Positions 31,388 through 32,870 of a DNA stretch of 32,870 nt are shown here, one piece after another. The DNA lies in assembly GCF_000003815.2 (NCBI RefSeq), contig NC_049980.1, forward strand, positions 10,576,714 to 10,609,583. The letters run 5' to 3'. Origin of the DNA: Branchiostoma floridae. Lineage: Eukaryota; Chordata; Leptocardii; Amphioxiformes; Branchiostomatidae. The position numbers and the translations under genes were made by a program. The notes beneath the pieces were generated by a model. That model saw nothing but the letters and a program-made list of their open reading frames with translations. It did not search any database and was not told the origin of the DNA. Position 1 is the stretch's first letter; every line of letters begins with the position of its first letter.

Positions 31388-32432
31388 CTAGAAAGGCCGA
31401 CATTTGCTTAGGAGCAAATACAGCATATTGCAATCCATCTTCATCCTTGAAAAAATCCCAAAATTCAACAATTTGAAGTAATGTTTGCTCAATGGGAAAA
31501 TGAAGTACTGTGGGCACTTGTCCTACACACCTTCATGCCGAATTTTAGGTCATTTGGTTTCAATACAAGGGCATAGTAGCCAAAAATATACATTTTTTAG
31601 TTAAAAATGGCTACAAATCCCAAAATAACTCATTTTATGAGTGTTCTATGAAGAAAGTGTTGATGGGGTCCTGTTGTCATATGTCCAATTTACCTTTCTA
31701 CCAAATTTCAGGTGATTTGGTTTACATACAAGGGCATAGAAGCCAAAAATATACATTTTTAGTCAAAAATGGCTGAAAACCCCACAATAACTAATTTTTG
31801 AAGTCATCTATGAAGAAAGTGTCAATGGGGTCCTGTGAGCATATGTTCAATGCACCTCTGTACCAAATTTCAGGTCATTAGGTTTTCATACAAGGGTATA
31901 GGAGCCAAAAATATACATTTTTTGTCAAAAATGGCCAAAAACCCTAAAATAACTCATTTTTGGAGTAAACAATGAATAAAGCGTTGATGGGGTTCTGTGG
32001 TCATATGCCAAACGCACCTATGTACCAAATTTCATGTCATTTGGTTTTAATACAAGGGCATAGGAGCCAAAAATATACATTTTTAGTAAGAAATGGCCAA
32101 AAACCCTAAAATAACTCATTTTTTAAGCAATCTATGAAGAAAGTGTTGATGGTTTTCTGTGCTCACATGTTTAATGCACATCTGTACCAAATTTCAGTTC
32201 ATTAGCTTGTAATACCAGGGCACAGGGGCCCAAAATATACATATTTTGTCTAAAAATGACCAAAAACCCTAAATATCATAAATTCTAAGGCCTCTATCAA
32301 GAAAGTGAAAAAAACGCCTGGGGGTATTTGCTACTTCTACCACCCTGCCAAATTTCAGCTCATTTGGCCCAAAAATGAACAAGTTGAATCCATTTGAAGA
32401 TTTGACAGGAGGAGAACGAAAGGAAAAACAAT
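31388..32432. mobile_element. Element with 162-bp monomers and an end module (copy E)
   Basis: Begins with the end module (CTAGAAAGGCCGACATTTGC, hairpin at 31402-31419) and continues GCATATTGCAATCCATC. The core has anchors at 31571, 31734, 31896, 32058 and 32220 (162-163-bp period; AGCCAAAAATATACATTTTT, TCTATGAAGAAAGTGT, CCAAATTTCAGGTCATT). It ends GAAGATTTGACAGGAGGAG. ATATTGCAATCCAT near the left end and ATGGATTGCAATAT at 32455-32468 are inverted copies. No protein is encoded. The layout (hairpin end, tandem core, no transposase) resembles non-autonomous Helentron/pearl-type elements; this is inference. Confidence 0.7.
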
Positions 32433-32509
32433 ATATTGCAATCCCATACTATGTATGGATTGCAATATAACAATATATTTCACCATACCTATGGTATGGC
32501 TGAAATATA
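32433..32509. repeat. Two consecutive palindromes beside the first exon's donor
   Basis: TATATTGCAATCCCATAC-TAT-GTATGGATTGCAATATA (32433-32469) is followed by TATATTTCACCATACCTATGGTATGGCTGAAATATA (32474-32509). Both share the CCATAC/GTATGG centre with the palindrome at 31353. They end 17 bases from the intron's 5' splice site on the - strand. Confidence 0.9.
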
Positions 32510-32526
32510 AAAACTGTCCTCGTTAC

Positions 32527-32692
32527 CTGGGATGACGTTGTGCGTGACGGTGAAGTTGTACAGGTGAGGACACGCCGGGGCGTTGTCGTTAACATCCTGC
32601 AGGTTTAGGGTCAGGCAAGGACACAACGTTATTAGCACGAGAGCCGCACAAAAGGCACCATATAATATTGATGGCCGTATTTGAACTTCCAT
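32527..32692 (-). CDS. Cadherin-ZP membrane protein, first visible exon (possible signal peptide plus cadherin linker)
   Basis: The certain part is 32596-32527: DVNDNAPACPHLYNFTVTHNVIP and donor CCAG|GTAACG, phase 1, joining exon 2 as IPGSYVGRV. DVNDNAP is the hallmark linker before a cadherin repeat. Two readings of the 5' side exist. (a) The frame stays open to ATG 32692 (or 32713), giving MEVQIRPSILYGAFCAALVL then ITLCPCLTLNLQ, a good signal peptide, so this would be the first coding exon of a 548-residue protein. (b) CTGCAG at 32597-32602 could be an acceptor in phase 0, with more cadherin repeats upstream outside the window; a DVNDN linker normally follows a preceding repeat. I chose (a) for the coordinates, with modest confidence in the start and high confidence in 32527-32596. 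Confidence 0.65.
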
Positions 32693-32870
32693 TTTGTGGA
32701 GACAAGTTGACATTTAACAGTCAACTCACTGCTCTCTTTAAAACATGTCGAAAGGTTAAGTATAGAAGAGCATATAAGGCCATAATGTCGATCTTCCAGT
32801 ACTGAAATACAACTTACAGAAGTGATGTAACATTACACTATGGGAAATAACATTGCTCGACTACTAATAG

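Larger units (their letters stand above)
25799..32526 (-). other. Cadherin-ZP gene, intron 1 (6.7 kb, repeat-filled)
   Basis: The intron between the first visible exon and exon 2. Most of 26.1-32.5 kb is repetitive: end modules, tandem arrays, a duplicated 0.75-kb block, a pogo-like MITE and palindromes, listed separately. Unlisted parts (25.8-26.1, 27.9-29.1 kb) are AT-rich without genes, apart from an inverted repeat at 28031-28079. A short piece near 28550-28590 (GTGGCCACTACAGACAGGTGG) is related to the MITE at 30151. Confidence 0.7.

Overview
The window looks like a piece of an invertebrate-chordate genome, most likely a lancelet (Branchiostoma). This is inference. It rests on intron-split genes with GT-AG boundaries, long AT-rich introns full of small inverted-repeat elements, a chordate-type Kelch-like gene and a cadherin/zona-pellucida gene. 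No prokaryotic layout is present (no operons, ribosome binding sites or CRISPR), and no viral gene was recognised.

Three protein genes can be assembled exon by exon. (1) A Kelch-like (KLHL32/KLHL36-type) gene runs on the + strand from before base 1 to a stop at 17315. Seven exons are visible, coding for 439 residues: the BACK domain plus a complete six-blade Kelch propeller. Its BTB exon(s) lie upstream of the window. (2) Nested in Kelch intron 3, on the same strand, is a polypeptide GalNAc-transferase gene (10154-12376, two exons, 623 residues). It is a Golgi type II enzyme whose membrane anchor, stem and whole catalytic domain sit in one exon. (3) On the - strand, 32692 down to 20941, is a gene of eight exons for a type I membrane protein: possible signal peptide, one cadherin repeat, a ZP domain with furin sites, a transmembrane helix and a short tail. 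Genes 1 and 3 converge; their 3' ends face each other at about 19.4-20.8 kb.

The most striking structure is a tandem array of 41 copies of a 51-bp unit at 6778-8860. The first copy is the 3' end of Kelch exon 3 together with its 5' splice site, so every unit repeats exon end plus donor. The period is a whole number of codons, so the first eleven donors can all splice in frame to the next exon and would add 0 to 10 copies of a 17-residue Kelch beta-hairpin. The same gene also has a 70-bp tandem duplication of an intron/exon boundary (a 3' splice site) before its last exon. The upstream copy of that site leads quickly to a stop.

The introns carry many mobile-element remains. They include hAT-like and pogo-like MITEs, fold-back elements, a perfect 34-bp palindrome, a SINE-like repeat and a CA microsatellite. 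From about 26.1 to 32.5 kb, inside intron 1 of the cadherin-ZP gene, there is a cluster of elements with cores of about 162-bp tandem monomers and shared end modules. They resemble the non-autonomous Helentron or 'pearl' type of invertebrates. The long open frames seen in these repeats, and on the opposite strand of the 51-bp array, are products of the repeat period rather than genes.
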